A stretch of DNA of 64,000 nt, from positions 1-64,000 of the forward strand of contig JAFEGL010000033.1 in NCBI GenBank assembly GCA_018239895.1, given 5' to 3'. The position numbers and the translations under genes were made by a program. Below the pieces are notes generated by a model. It was not told the DNA's origin. It saw only the letters and a list, made by a program, of their open reading frames with translations, and ran no database searches. The first letter of the stretch is position 1. The number at the start of each line of letters is the position of its first letter. This DNA comes from Verrucomicrobiota bacterium. GTDB lineage: Bacteria; Chlamydiota; Chlamydiia; Chlamydiales; SM23-39. This document shows positions 49,285-57,755 of the stretch, piece by piece.

Positions 49285-50529
49285 ATGCGATCGATTTGTT
49301 CAGCCAGCTTAGTTTTTTCGCTGCTTGCATGCGCTTCCCTCCAAGGAGAAGCAGCTCTAGTCGATGATCTAAATGTTCACGATACGAATAAAATTGTTCC
49401 GCTCTACGCTGAGGAAGAAAAAGGTGAAGAGGTGGCTGTCGTTCTGACTCGAGGCGATGGGGTGCCGTCGGACGTCAATACAGCAAGCGATCCTTACTTC
49501 GAGGGATACGTTCAGGCACTGGTCGATATGCACTACTCGGAATACCGGGTGGTTGTGTTGGTGAAAAACCGGAAGGTTTGGCTCGCAAACTTACCGAGCA
49601 ATAAGTTGATTGCGAATTCGATCGTCTCTTTCGTCAAGGATGTTCCTGGGGTGAAAGATGTCTATATTATCGATGGCGTGCCGCCGCAAGATGCAGAACT
49701 GAGAGAAAAATATGTGCGCCGGCCGCAGGTGCCTGGCATCTGGTTCCCGCAGATGACGGAGCTTTTCCTGCCGCTGATTGCCGACCCTAGGAATGCGACC
49801 TATTCGCTCGGATACCGGAGCGGCGACCGGGTGATCGGGGTCAAAACGGTGAACTTCTCACTGGGCGACGACTTTCCGATCTACCGCTGGCTCGATGTAA
49901 TCTGGGGCGGCGATTTGCAGATCGGGATCGAGGCGGGCATCTGGTCGGTCTTTAATATGGATCCCCACCCAAATATCGGCGGCGGAACGGAGCTTGTGAA
50001 CACCGACTTCTATGTTGGCATACCGATCACGTATGCGAGAGACAAATGGTCGTTTAGATTGAGGGGCTATCACATCTCGGGCCACTTGGGCGACGAATAC
50101 ATGGTCAACCATCCGGGTGTTGTCCGGTTAAATCCGAGCATCGAGGCGATCGACTTCGCCGCTTCGTACCAGGCGACCGAAGCGGTCCGCTTGTATGCAT
50201 TCCCGGGCGCCTATGTCCATAGCGACCCGACGTTCAAATGGAAACCGCTTTATCTCCAATATGGTACAGAGGTCCGCTTCTTCGGACAGAAGTTCTATTA
50301 TTATAGATTGTACGGGACGTTCTTCTTGGCGATGCAGTGGCGCAATTTGCAGCAGCTCGATTGGAATTTCGACGGCACCTACCGCGGGGGCTACGAGATC
50401 TCTAAATTCCAGGGGATCGGACGAAAAATGCGCCTCTATATCGGCTACCACCATGGCTACTCGCTCGAAGGGCAGTTCGCCAAGATGAGAACTCACTACT
50501 TCGAGTTCAACTTCAACTACGGCTTCTAA
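49285..50529 (+). CDS. DUF1207-family outer-membrane protein with BON-like domain
   Basis: The 414-aa protein has a signal peptide (MRSICSASLVFSLLACASLQGEA, with an A-C-A that may lipidate). Residues about 68-130 look like a BON-type alpha/beta domain (YRVVVLVKNRKVWLANLPSN, FVKDVPGVKDVYII). The C-terminal part has the DUF1207 features: FLPLIADPRNATYSLGY, NTDFYVGIPITYARDKWSFRLR, YHISGHLGDEYM and a beta-rich barrel-like end with terminal aromatic (FNFNYGF). An outer-membrane barrel is likely. AGGGAAAAAAGG provides a ribosome site. Confidence 0.75.
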   Translation: MRSICSASLVFSLLACASLQGEAALVDDLNVHDTNKIVPLYAEEEKGEEVAVVLTRGDGVPSDVNTASDPYFEGYVQALVDMHYSEYRVVVLVKNRKVWLANLPSNKLIANSIVSFVKDVPGVKDVYIIDGVPPQDAELREKYVRRPQVPGIWFPQMTELFLPLIADPRNATYSLGYRSGDRVIGVKTVNFSLGDDFPIYRWLDVIWGGDLQIGIEAGIWSVFNMDPHPNIGGGTELVNTDFYVGIPITYARDKWSFRLRGYHISGHLGDEYMVNHPGVVRLNPSIEAIDFAASYQATEAVRLYAFPGAYVHSDPTFKWKPLYLQYGTEVRFFGQKFYYYRLYGTFFLAMQWRNLQQLDWNFDGTYRGGYEISKFQGIGRKMRLYIGYHHGYSLEGQFAKMRTHYFEFNFNYGF

Positions 50530-50580
50530 GAAATTTGTCGTTTGTATTATCCTCTTTCCGCTTCAAAGAGGAAGGTTTGC

Positions 50581-50763
50581 ATGACGTCTGTTCTTTCTTG
50601 CATTCGAGAGGTCTATTATTGCTGCTGTTGCGCTCATCCGTCGGATAAGTATGTTTATCCGGTTACAAACGCGCAGGATGTTCTCAAAGAGCAGGGGGAA
50701 GACTCCCAGGATCCGCCGAAGGTAGATACGAAGGCTCTTTTAGATCAGTCGAACCGTGTGTAA
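50581..50763 (+). CDS. 60-aa Cys-cluster protein
   Basis: The ATG at 50581 follows AGAGGAAGG. The product begins MTSVLSCIREVYYCCCCAHPSD, with four adjacent cysteines at residues 14-17, and continues as a polar acidic tail. Such clusters can be S-palmitoylated in host cells or bind metal. It overlaps the next small gene, which also starts with Cys-rich sequence. I recognise no family. Confidence 0.5.
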   Translation: MTSVLSCIREVYYCCCCAHPSDKYVYPVTNAQDVLKEQGEDSQDPPKVDTKALLDQSNRV

Positions 50764-51019
50764 GATTCTTGCCTGTTTTTGTCCTTTCAATTACCGGTTC
50801 GAAGATTCTCCTGAGTCGACAGGGAGCAGCAGCGACTTGGCGCCGTCTCCGCCTATGGTTATGGAAGAGGCGGAGATTCCGTACGACTCAGACAATGAGC
50901 AGGTATTGTTTGCTTGCAGTCTGAAAGAGTTGAGGTTTCCCGATCCGGGAGCGGAGGATTACCGAGGCATATTTTATTTAATTAAGGAGCCTTCGACGAT
51001 GCAGAATCCCTCTTCGTAG
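50756..51019 (+). CDS. 87-aa Cys-rich-N-terminus protein
   Basis: The frame starts at a GTG overlapping the stop of the 60-aa gene (GTGTAAG) and gives MCKILACFCPFNYRFED, three cysteines within nine residues, followed by a Ser/Pro/acidic tail. The N-terminus mirrors that of the upstream gene, suggesting duplicated lipid-anchoring segments. Its 3' end overlaps the convergent LOG-family gene by 46 bp, an unusually long overlap, so the annotated end may be conservative in one of the two. Confidence 0.4.
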   Translation: MCKILACFCPFNYRFEDSPESTGSSSDLAPSPPMVMEEAEIPYDSDNEQVLFACSLKELRFPDPGAEDYRGIFYLIKEPSTMQNPSS

Positions 51020-53106
51020 ATGGGGCCGTTTTTGCCGATCGGGAGGGTTCCGTCGAAGAACTTCTTGTAGACGGCGAGACCTTGCTCGGCTGTCTGGACG
51101 CAGTAGAAGCAGTTGCTGAGCCACTCGGACCCTTTGATGGTGCCGCTGGCGATGTTCTCCTTGAAGCGGGAGGTCACTTTTTGGCGCCAGTGTTCAACGC
51201 TGCCGAAGAGGAGGATCGGGTTGGGAGGGCAGCCGCCGGTTTTGCGGCGCACTTCCTCGAGCGAGTATTCGAAGTCGGTCCCGATGCCGCCGGGTAGGAG
51301 GATCGGGAAGTCGAGATAGAACTCGGCTTGCCGTTCGACGAGCCGGTCGAGGCGGTAGGTCATCTTGCAGTCGATGAACTCGTTTTGTCTCTGCTCGTTC
51401 ACGACGCCTTTGTCTTTGGGACGAAAATCGACGATGTTGGCGCAGGAGAGGATCCCGAGGGAGCGGGCGACCCGGTTGGCAAGCTCCATGGCTCCAGGGC
51501 CGCCTCCCGTGACGACGGCGAGAGGCGTGCCTGTGGAGAGGAGAGGGTGGTTCATCTGGTCTCGTAAAGAGAGGACTCCAGACCAGAGGGAGCGGAGTTC
51601 TTTTTCAAAGTCGCCTTCGATCAGATTCGATCCGTAGACGCCGAAGACGGTCGCTTTGCGGAAATCTTCGATCAAGTTGAGAGGGACGAACATCCCGGTC
51701 TCTTTGTCGGTCTTGAAGACGTATTGGAGAATTTTTCCGGTGATCTCGTCGACCCAGAAAACGGGGATGCCGAATTTAGCGAGGTCGACCAGCATCGCTC
51801 TGTCTTCTTGTGAGAAGAAGCCGTCGTGCGAGGCGGACGGGTATTGGAAGTAGATCCGCTTGAGGCACCGCTGGACTTGGTCGTTGAGGAGCATCCGCTT
51901 GAGAAGGGGGGTGGGGAAATGGCGGCAGAGGAGAATCCCTTGCGAGGTGATGAGGCCGCTCTCGATTGCTTGGAGGAAGGGGTAGGCGGGTTGGTGCTCG
52001 ATGTACTTTTCGACAACCATCGCTTGGCGAGCCGGATGGGAGAGGCCTGGGAAATCGTGTTTGTAGGGATCTCGAATGATCCAGTCCTCGGGTTTGAGAT
52101 GGAGGAGCTGCGTCCCTTTGACGACGAAGATGGCGGCGAGGTGATCTTTTGGCTCAGGAGCAGTCGCAAAGGCTTCAAAGAGACTTTTGGGATCTTCGAG
52201 CGAGGCGAGGAGTTGGTCTCTATCTTGGAAGAAGACGTGTTCGCGGTGAGGTTCGAGGGTATAGAACTCGAGAGGGATGTCGTCGAGGATCTGATTGCTG
52301 GCTCCATAGAGTTCGTAGATGTCGCCAGAGGCTGTGGTGTCGGGTTGGAGTACGTTGGCGCTCATGTGGCGATAGCCTTGCGGCAGAAGGTGGTCGACGA
52401 CGCGGGCATAGACGGTCCGGATATGGAGAGGCGCAGTTCTGACGAGGAGGAAGTCGTTGTCTTTGATGATCCGGGGCGCACTGGGATCGACATGGTGGTG
52501 CAGGTGGAGAAGCTGCCGGGTTTGAGTTATGTTTTTTACGAGGGCTTTTGCGAGGGTGGGGAGAAAGCCGTAGATGCTCGGTTCGTAGGTGAGGACCCCA
52601 TCGCGTAGAGAGAGGAAGGCGACGGTGCGGCCGGCGATTTTTTCTAAGATGAGTGCGCCGCTCCCTTCGAGCCCGCCGAGCGAGAGGAGGGGGCGCCCTT
52701 TCCGGTCGGATCTGCCGAACATCCGCATGAGATACTCGGGGTCGCGGACGCGGCGCCGGTCGTCGGCGGCGAAAAGCTTGCCGATATAAGCCCCTGGCGT
52801 TAAGAGCTTTAGCATGGCTTTTGCCAGCTCGCCGAGGGCGGTGATCTCGACTTTGACGTGGACCGCATTGTTTTTCCGATCCCACTGGTATTCTAAGCCG
52901 ATCCCATTGAGGCCCAGCTGGGCGAGGGTACTCTTGATATTGAAATAGACCAGCTGAGGATCGATCGAATAGCCTACGAATGCGGGGGAAATCCGGTCGA
53001 TTTTGACATAAGCAAGCGACTTCAACTCGTTAATGCCGTGGATCTCCGTGATGAATCCATCCGGAGTGACGAGGTCGTAATGGTGGGGTGTGAGGTAGCT
53101 TTCCAT
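50974..53106 (-). CDS. LOG-family Rossmann protein with large N-terminal extension
   Basis: The 710-aa protein has a C-terminal LOG/lysine-decarboxylase-like domain: VVTGGGPGAMELANRVARSLG (about 533-553) and LLPGGIGTDFEYSLEEVRRKTG (about 605-626), the PGGxGT..E motif of cytokinin-riboside phosphoribohydrolases. LOG enzymes release the base from nucleoside monophosphates. The N-terminal 450 residues are mixed alpha/beta and may hold a second domain with the ALILEKIAGRTVAFLSL segment. Size is about three times a typical LOG protein. No signal peptide is seen. Confidence 0.75.
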   Translation of the reverse strand: MESYLTPHHYDLVTPDGFITEIHGINELKSLAYVKIDRISPAFVGYSIDPQLVYFNIKSTLAQLGLNGIGLEYQWDRKNNAVHVKVEITALGELAKAMLKLLTPGAYIGKLFAADDRRRVRDPEYLMRMFGRSDRKGRPLLSLGGLEGSGALILEKIAGRTVAFLSLRDGVLTYEPSIYGFLPTLAKALVKNITQTRQLLHLHHHVDPSAPRIIKDNDFLLVRTAPLHIRTVYARVVDHLLPQGYRHMSANVLQPDTTASGDIYELYGASNQILDDIPLEFYTLEPHREHVFFQDRDQLLASLEDPKSLFEAFATAPEPKDHLAAIFVVKGTQLLHLKPEDWIIRDPYKHDFPGLSHPARQAMVVEKYIEHQPAYPFLQAIESGLITSQGILLCRHFPTPLLKRMLLNDQVQRCLKRIYFQYPSASHDGFFSQEDRAMLVDLAKFGIPVFWVDEITGKILQYVFKTDKETGMFVPLNLIEDFRKATVFGVYGSNLIEGDFEKELRSLWSGVLSLRDQMNHPLLSTGTPLAVVTGGGPGAMELANRVARSLGILSCANIVDFRPKDKGVVNEQRQNEFIDCKMTYRLDRLVERQAEFYLDFPILLPGGIGTDFEYSLEEVRRKTGGCPPNPILLFGSVEHWRQKVTSRFKENIASGTIKGSEWLSNCFYCVQTAEQGLAVYKKFFDGTLPIGKNGPIYEEGFCIVEGSLIK

Positions 53107-53232
53107 ATCAAAAACTCATGATAGCAGAAAAGGGGGTTGATTAGGGATTAAAAAATATTTTCTATGCATTTCTATACGTTGATTTAAATTTATTCAATTA
53201 TTAAAATATACGAGATTAAAATGTGAGTTTTT
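53107..53232. other. AT-rich intergenic region
   Basis: This gap between two divergent genes is AT-rich and has no further gene. ATTAAAATATACGAG upstream of the GTG at 53233 may hold the -10 region. No Shine-Dalgarno precedes that GTG. Confidence 0.4.
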
Positions 53233-53766
53233 GTGAATCCAGTATATTTAAATCACACTAGTGTTGTGAATCCAGCAAATGAACTGTTAAGGTCAGAGAT
53301 AGAGAACCCTCTTTGGTTCTTTCTAGGAAATAAGAAGGATGGGCTTGACGATTTTATATCTATTGCCGATACAAACTCCTTCATTGTTTTACAAGATAAG
53401 ACAAATAGCTATGAATTGCATTATTTTGAGTCATTCAACAACCAGAGTCGGCGCTATAAATTTTCTATAGTGAATGGAATGATCGAATTAGCAAGAGGGG
53501 TTACCTGGTACCCTTCTTTTAAGCACTTCTTGGATGTAGAGGGGTTGGGCACCCTCCATGGCGTCTACTCGGTAGAAAATCCACCTCTGAAAAAGTTTAA
53601 GACTAGAGTGCCAGACAATTGTAAGTCTCCGAGAAAAATTTACGCGGCGTTGCCTTTGCCTCAGGTCGAGCGTTCACCGACACCTACGAATCTTAAGCTC
53701 AAAAATGTCTCCTTCCAAAAGCCAGAGAAACCTGTCCCCTTTTTGCCCAAAAAAAACGATCAATAA
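53233..53766 (+). CDS. SH2-like protein with Pro-rich tail, effector candidate
   Basis: The 177-aa protein starts at GTG. Residues about 25-110 follow the SH2 strand-helix order: NPLWFFLGNKK (strand A, W-start), FISIADTNSFIVLQDKTNSYELHYF (strands B and C, compare FLVRES....Y.L), RRYKFSIVNGMIELARG (strand D, compare H-Y-x-I), YPSFKHFLDVEG (helix B). The Arg of strand B that binds phosphotyrosine is absent (FIVLQD), so classic binding is doubtful. The last 50 residues are Pro/Lys-rich (PLPQVERSPTPT, KPEKPVPFLPKK), like SH3 ligands. No catalytic motif or signal peptide is seen. A degenerate SH2 adaptor effector is the idea; it is inference from pattern only. Confidence 0.4.
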   Translation: MNPVYLNHTSVVNPANELLRSEIENPLWFFLGNKKDGLDDFISIADTNSFIVLQDKTNSYELHYFESFNNQSRRYKFSIVNGMIELARGVTWYPSFKHFLDVEGLGTLHGVYSVENPPLKKFKTRVPDNCKSPRKIYAALPLPQVERSPTPTNLKLKNVSFQKPEKPVPFLPKKNDQ

Positions 53767-54221
53767 TTTTTCCCTTTTTCATAGCGCCCCATCAGCTGGG
53801 TAGAGGCGATGATGTGGCCATGCATCGCATGCTCCACCTCTTTTTTGGTGGCGCCAGGATGGAGATCGAGCATTTTGTCGAGGGCATAGAGTTTGAAGAA
53901 GTAGCGGTGCTCCCGGTCGGGAGGGCAAGGGCCGAAGTACTCGTTTTTCTCGTAGGTGTTTTTCCCTTCGATGCCTGGCGGTTTCGAGTGTTCGGCGATT
54001 TTATGGGTCGAGGGGGGAATGTTGTAGACGACCCAATGGTCGAATATCCCGTCGGGGCGGCGGGACACGGGCACGTCGGGGTCGTCCATGAGAAGCACGA
54101 GGGAGACGGCGTGGGAGGGGACTCCAGAAATTTCTAGAGGGGGATTGACGCCCGCCCCTTCGCAGGTGTATTTCGAAGGAATGATCCCTTGTTCAGAAAA
54201 TGCTGAGCTCGTTAATTTCAT
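53760..54221 (-). CDS. YbhB/YbcL-type PEBP family protein
   Basis: The 153-aa protein resembles phosphatidylethanolamine-binding proteins: PSKYTCEGAGVNPPLEISGVP, LVLLMDDPDVP (DPD motif), FDHWVVYNIPPS (HWV motif) and FGPCPPDREHRYFFKLYALD (GPCPP..H motif). It is the bacterial Raf-kinase-inhibitor-like form. Function in bacteria is undefined. Its stop overlaps that of the SH2-like gene by 7 bp. Confidence 0.93.
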   Translation of the reverse strand: MKLTSSAFSEQGIIPSKYTCEGAGVNPPLEISGVPSHAVSLVLLMDDPDVPVSRRPDGIFDHWVVYNIPPSTHKIAEHSKPPGIEGKNTYEKNEYFGPCPPDREHRYFFKLYALDKMLDLHPGATKKEVEHAMHGHIIASTQLMGRYEKGKNY

Positions 54222-54282
54222 GGGGCCTCTTGAGTCAAATTCTTCTCTAGAATAGACTATTTAAGTTTAATGCAAAACAAAA

Positions 54283-55158
54283 ATGGAATCATCGATCGCA
54301 CCACGCAGTTTCGGAACCCACGACGGCTCATTTCACGCCGATGAGGTGACTGCTTGCTCGCTCCTTTTGCTCTTCCGCTGCATCGACCGGGATAAGATTT
54401 TTCGGACCCGCGATCCTGCTGTATTAGAGCGGTGCGATTACGTCTGCGATGTGGGTGGAGAGTACAACGCCGATCGGCGCCGCTTCGACCACCACCAGGC
54501 CGAATACAAGGGGACAATGAGCAGCGCGGGGATGGTCCTCCTCTATTTGAAGGAGCAGCATTTCATCGATCCTCACCTCTACGACCACTTTAATAAAGGG
54601 CTGGTCATGGGGGTCGACGCCCACGACAACGGCGTTGCGAAACTTGAGGTCGGGACGACTTCGTTTTCGCAGGTTGTCTCGAACTTTTTGCCCATCGTCT
54701 ACGATTCTCCAGCCAAGGAGATGAACGAGGCTTTTTTCCGCGCGGTCGATTTCGTTGTCGGCCACTTGGAGCGGATGCGGGAGCGGATGAAATACACCGC
54801 CGCTTGCCGAAATACGGTCCAGGAGAAGATGAGGGAAGGGGGCTACTGCATGGTCTTTGAAGAGTCGCTTCCTTGGATGGATAATTTTTTCGAACTCGGC
54901 GGCGAAGTCCATCCGGCTCAATTCGTCATCATGCCGGCCGGATCCCACTGGAAATTGCGGGGCATTCCTCCCTCGAGCCACGAGCGGATGCAGGTCCGCA
55001 GACCCTTGCCCGAACACTGGGCGGGGCTCCAAGAGGAAGAGCTTAAAAAGATATCGGGGATTCCAGGGGCTGTCTTCTGTCACAAGGGGCGCTTCATCTC
55101 CATCTGGGAAACGAAGGAAGATGCCCTCAAGGCTCTTCAAATCGCATTGAAGAGGTAG
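54283..55158 (+). CDS. MYG1-family DHH-like hydrolase (UPF0160)
   Basis: The 291-aa protein has GTHDGSFHADEVTACSLLLL (about 10-29, metal-binding His and Asp), DVGGEYNADRRRFDHHQAEY (DHH motif), GVDAHDNGV and a C-terminal region with GAVFCHKGRFISIWE. The family is related to DHH phosphoesterases and includes the MYG1 exonuclease. From memory, C. trachomatis has a homologue next to its HIT gene, as here. The HIT gene starts one base after its stop. Confidence 0.92.
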   Translation: MESSIAPRSFGTHDGSFHADEVTACSLLLLFRCIDRDKIFRTRDPAVLERCDYVCDVGGEYNADRRRFDHHQAEYKGTMSSAGMVLLYLKEQHFIDPHLYDHFNKGLVMGVDAHDNGVAKLEVGTTSFSQVVSNFLPIVYDSPAKEMNEAFFRAVDFVVGHLERMRERMKYTAACRNTVQEKMREGGYCMVFEESLPWMDNFFELGGEVHPAQFVIMPAGSHWKLRGIPPSSHERMQVRRPLPEHWAGLQEEELKKISGIPGAVFCHKGRFISIWETKEDALKALQIALKR

Positions 55159-55159
55159 T

Positions 55160-55498
55160 ATGTCCACCGTATTCGGACTCATCATCGAAGGGAAACTCCC
55201 TTGCACAAAAGTCTACGAAAGCGCCCGCGTCCTCGCCATCGAGGATATCCACCCGGTTGCGCCGGTCCACATTTTGATCATGCCGAAAAAGGCGATCAAA
55301 GATTTTCAGAGCATCGAGCCTGCAGATTGGCCGATCATCCAAGAGATGTTCCAGGTGGCGCAGCAGATTGCAGAAGAGAAAGGGCTCGATGAAGAGGGGT
55401 ATCGTCTTTTGACAAACAATGGCCCCAACGCAGGGCAGGTCGTCTTCCATCTCCATTTTCACCTCATCGGTGGCAAAGTCCTTGGCAAAATCGGCTAA
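55160..55498 (+). CDS. HIT-family protein (HINT-like)
   Basis: The 112-aa nucleotide-binding protein has the HINT order: GKLPCTKVYES, LAIEDIHPVAPVHILIMPKKAI, and GQVVFHLHFHLIGGK with the His-x-His-x-His triad. It hydrolyses adenosine-phosphoramidate-type substrates. It is coupled with MYG1 upstream and overlaps the convergent glycosyltransferase gene by 4 bp. Confidence 0.94.
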   Translation: MSTVFGLIIEGKLPCTKVYESARVLAIEDIHPVAPVHILIMPKKAIKDFQSIEPADWPIIQEMFQVAQQIAEEKGLDEEGYRLLTNNGPNAGQVVFHLHFHLIGGKVLGKIG

Positions 55499-56625
55499 AG
55501 CGGCCGGGAGCTGTCGACCGATTGCTGAAAGAATGGGGTCACTTGCTTCTTGGAGAGGCGGGTCGCAATGTTCCTTATGTTTTTCTCGATTTCTCCTCTC
55601 ATTTCTGGCGTCAGATCTCTCCCTAGAAGTTCTTTGTGGATTTGGATCGATTCCTCGTCCTTTCCGGCGCTGTAGGCATACTCGGCCAGCTTGGGAAAAA
55701 CATCGTCGTAGATCCATTTTTGACTCTGCGCGGAGCTCTCTTGAAATGGATACTGTGATGCGTGTTTAATCAGGAGATAGGCGAGGAGCGGCTGTTTTTG
55801 CAGATAGATAGATAACCGGTAAAAAGGCTCTGCCCGGCTTGGATCGAATTGGCAGGCTTTGCAGTAGGCGGCGATGACTTTTTCCGTCGGCGAACCGAGA
55901 TCCTCTTCCAAACAGCCAATGCAATACAGGGACCAGTAGATCTCATCGGGCGAGCCGCCGAGCTCTGCCCTCTCTTTATAGGTTTGAAGAGCCTTCGTGT
56001 ATTCTCTGGCGTGTACATAACTTTGGGCGAGATAAAAGAGGTTCCGAGGATTGTAGGGATCGGTCAAAAGAGCCTGTTCGAGGAGAGCTGCATCTTTGTG
56101 AAATTTATCGGGATCTCTAGACCGGTTTCCTTGAACTTCATCGTAGATAAGAGAAGTGGCCTGCAAAAGTTCTCCTGTTGCAGAACCTGGATGGGAGATC
56201 GATTCGTGGACGATCCCTTTCCAGCGCCACGAGGGGTTGTTTTTGACCAAAAACATCTTAGAGAATTCCGAAGTTCTCCCGAACGCTTTGATCGTGTAGT
56301 AGTCTTTTTCGAGCCGATGTTTGTTGAATCCAGCTGTCAGCCGCTCATCGGCGTCAATAAACAAAATATAGTCCGACAGACCGGCCGATTGGTCGAGGAC
56401 GATGTTGCGGTTGGAGGCGAAGTCGATCCAGGGGGTGGCTAGAAGCTGGCCGGGGAGGTCCTTTAGCTTATCGATAATGAGTTGAGGCGTCGAATCGGTC
56501 GATCCGGTGTCCGCGATGACCCACGAATCGATGTAAGGTTTGACGGAGTCGAGGCATCTTTGGATCACGTCGCTCTCGTCTTTGACAATCATGTTCAGGC
56601 AAATCGTCGGCATTATAGAGTGCAT
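55495..56625 (-). CDS. GT2 glycosyltransferase with TPR-like domain (copy 1)
   Basis: The 376-aa protein has a family-2 glycosyltransferase N-terminal domain: ICLNMIVKDESDVIQRCLDSVKPYIDSWVIADTGSTD (SSTDxT-type nucleotide-sugar motif region, about 7-43), YILFIDADERL (DxD-type metal motif) and WRWKGIVHESI. The C-terminal 160 residues are helical with TPR-like spacing (NPRNLFYLAQSYVHAREYTKALQTY). The substrate may be a lipopolysaccharide core or a protein. It overlaps its paralogue by 13 bp, and both read leftward. Confidence 0.88.
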   Translation of the reverse strand: MHSIMPTICLNMIVKDESDVIQRCLDSVKPYIDSWVIADTGSTDSTPQLIIDKLKDLPGQLLATPWIDFASNRNIVLDQSAGLSDYILFIDADERLTAGFNKHRLEKDYYTIKAFGRTSEFSKMFLVKNNPSWRWKGIVHESISHPGSATGELLQATSLIYDEVQGNRSRDPDKFHKDAALLEQALLTDPYNPRNLFYLAQSYVHAREYTKALQTYKERAELGGSPDEIYWSLYCIGCLEEDLGSPTEKVIAAYCKACQFDPSRAEPFYRLSIYLQKQPLLAYLLIKHASQYPFQESSAQSQKWIYDDVFPKLAEYAYSAGKDEESIQIHKELLGRDLTPEMRGEIEKNIRNIATRLSKKQVTPFFQQSVDSSRPL

Positions 56626-57710
56626 CCGTTTAAGAGCATGTAATTTTTTTCGGCCATTTCCCGCGTCTCTTCGGGAAGGTTGGGGATTTTTAAGAGATTC
56701 CCATATTCAGCTTGCGCCTCTTCAGATCGGCCGAGGAGGTAGGCGAATTCGGCCAGTTTTAATTGGAGTAGATAGTCGTAAACGGGGCGCTGAAGCCGCG
56801 TGTAGAATTTAGGGACTGGAATTTTTAGAGCCTCTTTGACGAGCAAATAGCCGAGGAAATGGCACTCGATTTGTTGGAGATAGACAGACAGTCGATAGAG
56901 AGGCTCGGCCCGCTCTTCGTCGAATTGCCAGGCATTTAAAAAGGAATCGATGATGGTTTTTGCAGGGAATTGGAGCTCATTTTGGAGCTGGGCGATACAG
57001 AAGAGAGACCAGAAAACCTCCTCTTTCGACATCCAGTTGTTGCCGTTTCCCATCTCGACCCTTTTTTCGTATTGCTTCAGAGCGAGACCGAGCTGACCTC
57101 CGATGGCATAAGTTTGGGCTAGATAGAAAGCGGCTCTCGCATCGTCTGGATTTTTTTTCAGAGCTTCTTCGAGAATTTTGGTATCTTTGATGTTCTTTTC
57201 GGGATCTCGGGCCCGGTTTCCTGGAACCAGGTTATATTCGTTGATGACGCCTGGGAGAAACGCTCCGACGATTGGAAGGGGGTTCGTGATGAACTCGTGA
57301 AGGGCTCCTTTCCATCTCCATTCAGAGTGGTTCTTGATGAGAAGAACTCTCTGGAAGTCGACATTTTTCCCGACCATCCTGGCTAGATAGTAGTCTTTAT
57401 CCAATTGGGATTTATCGAACGGCTTTTGGAATTTGAGCCTTTCATCGGCGTCGATGAATAGAATGTAATCGGTTTTATTTCTCGCTAAATCGAGGGCTTC
57501 ATTCCGGTTGGTTTCGAAGTCGACCCAAGGCCGCTCATAGAGTTTTCCGGGGACATTTCGGAGACATTTTTGGATCAGGGCCTGTGTCCCGTCTTTCGAT
57601 CCAGTATCGACGATGACCCAAAAATCGATGATCGATTTCAAAGAGTTTAGGCACCGCTCAATTACGGGGCTTTCATCTTTTACAATCATGTTTAAACAAA
57701 CTGTCTTCAT
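56613..57710 (-). CDS. GT2 glycosyltransferase with TPR-like domain (copy 2)
   Basis: The 365-aa paralogue of the preceding protein keeps VCLNMIVKDESPVIERCLNSLK, FWVIVDTGSKDGT, YILFIDADERLKF and WRWKGALHEFI, then the same TPR-like C-terminal region (DARAAFYLAQTYAIGGQLGLALKQY). It is upstream in the two-gene operon. The two copies differ mainly in the linker and C-terminus, so specificities may differ. Confidence 0.88.
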   Translation of the reverse strand: MKTVCLNMIVKDESPVIERCLNSLKSIIDFWVIVDTGSKDGTQALIQKCLRNVPGKLYERPWVDFETNRNEALDLARNKTDYILFIDADERLKFQKPFDKSQLDKDYYLARMVGKNVDFQRVLLIKNHSEWRWKGALHEFITNPLPIVGAFLPGVINEYNLVPGNRARDPEKNIKDTKILEEALKKNPDDARAAFYLAQTYAIGGQLGLALKQYEKRVEMGNGNNWMSKEEVFWSLFCIAQLQNELQFPAKTIIDSFLNAWQFDEERAEPLYRLSVYLQQIECHFLGYLLVKEALKIPVPKFYTRLQRPVYDYLLQLKLAEFAYLLGRSEEAQAEYGNLLKIPNLPEETREMAEKNYMLLNGCTL

Positions 57711-57755
57711 AATTAATCGTTAAATTATAAAGGCAGATTATGGAAAATAATTAAT

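Noticed and set aside
51826..52608. A 260-codon plus-strand frame within the LOG-family gene
   Set aside because: Acidic low-complexity antisense reading of a real minus-strand gene; no ribosome site or motif.
54424..55206. A 260-codon minus-strand frame opposite the MYG1 gene
   Set aside because: The plus-strand product has a complete MYG1 motif set; the antisense frame has none.
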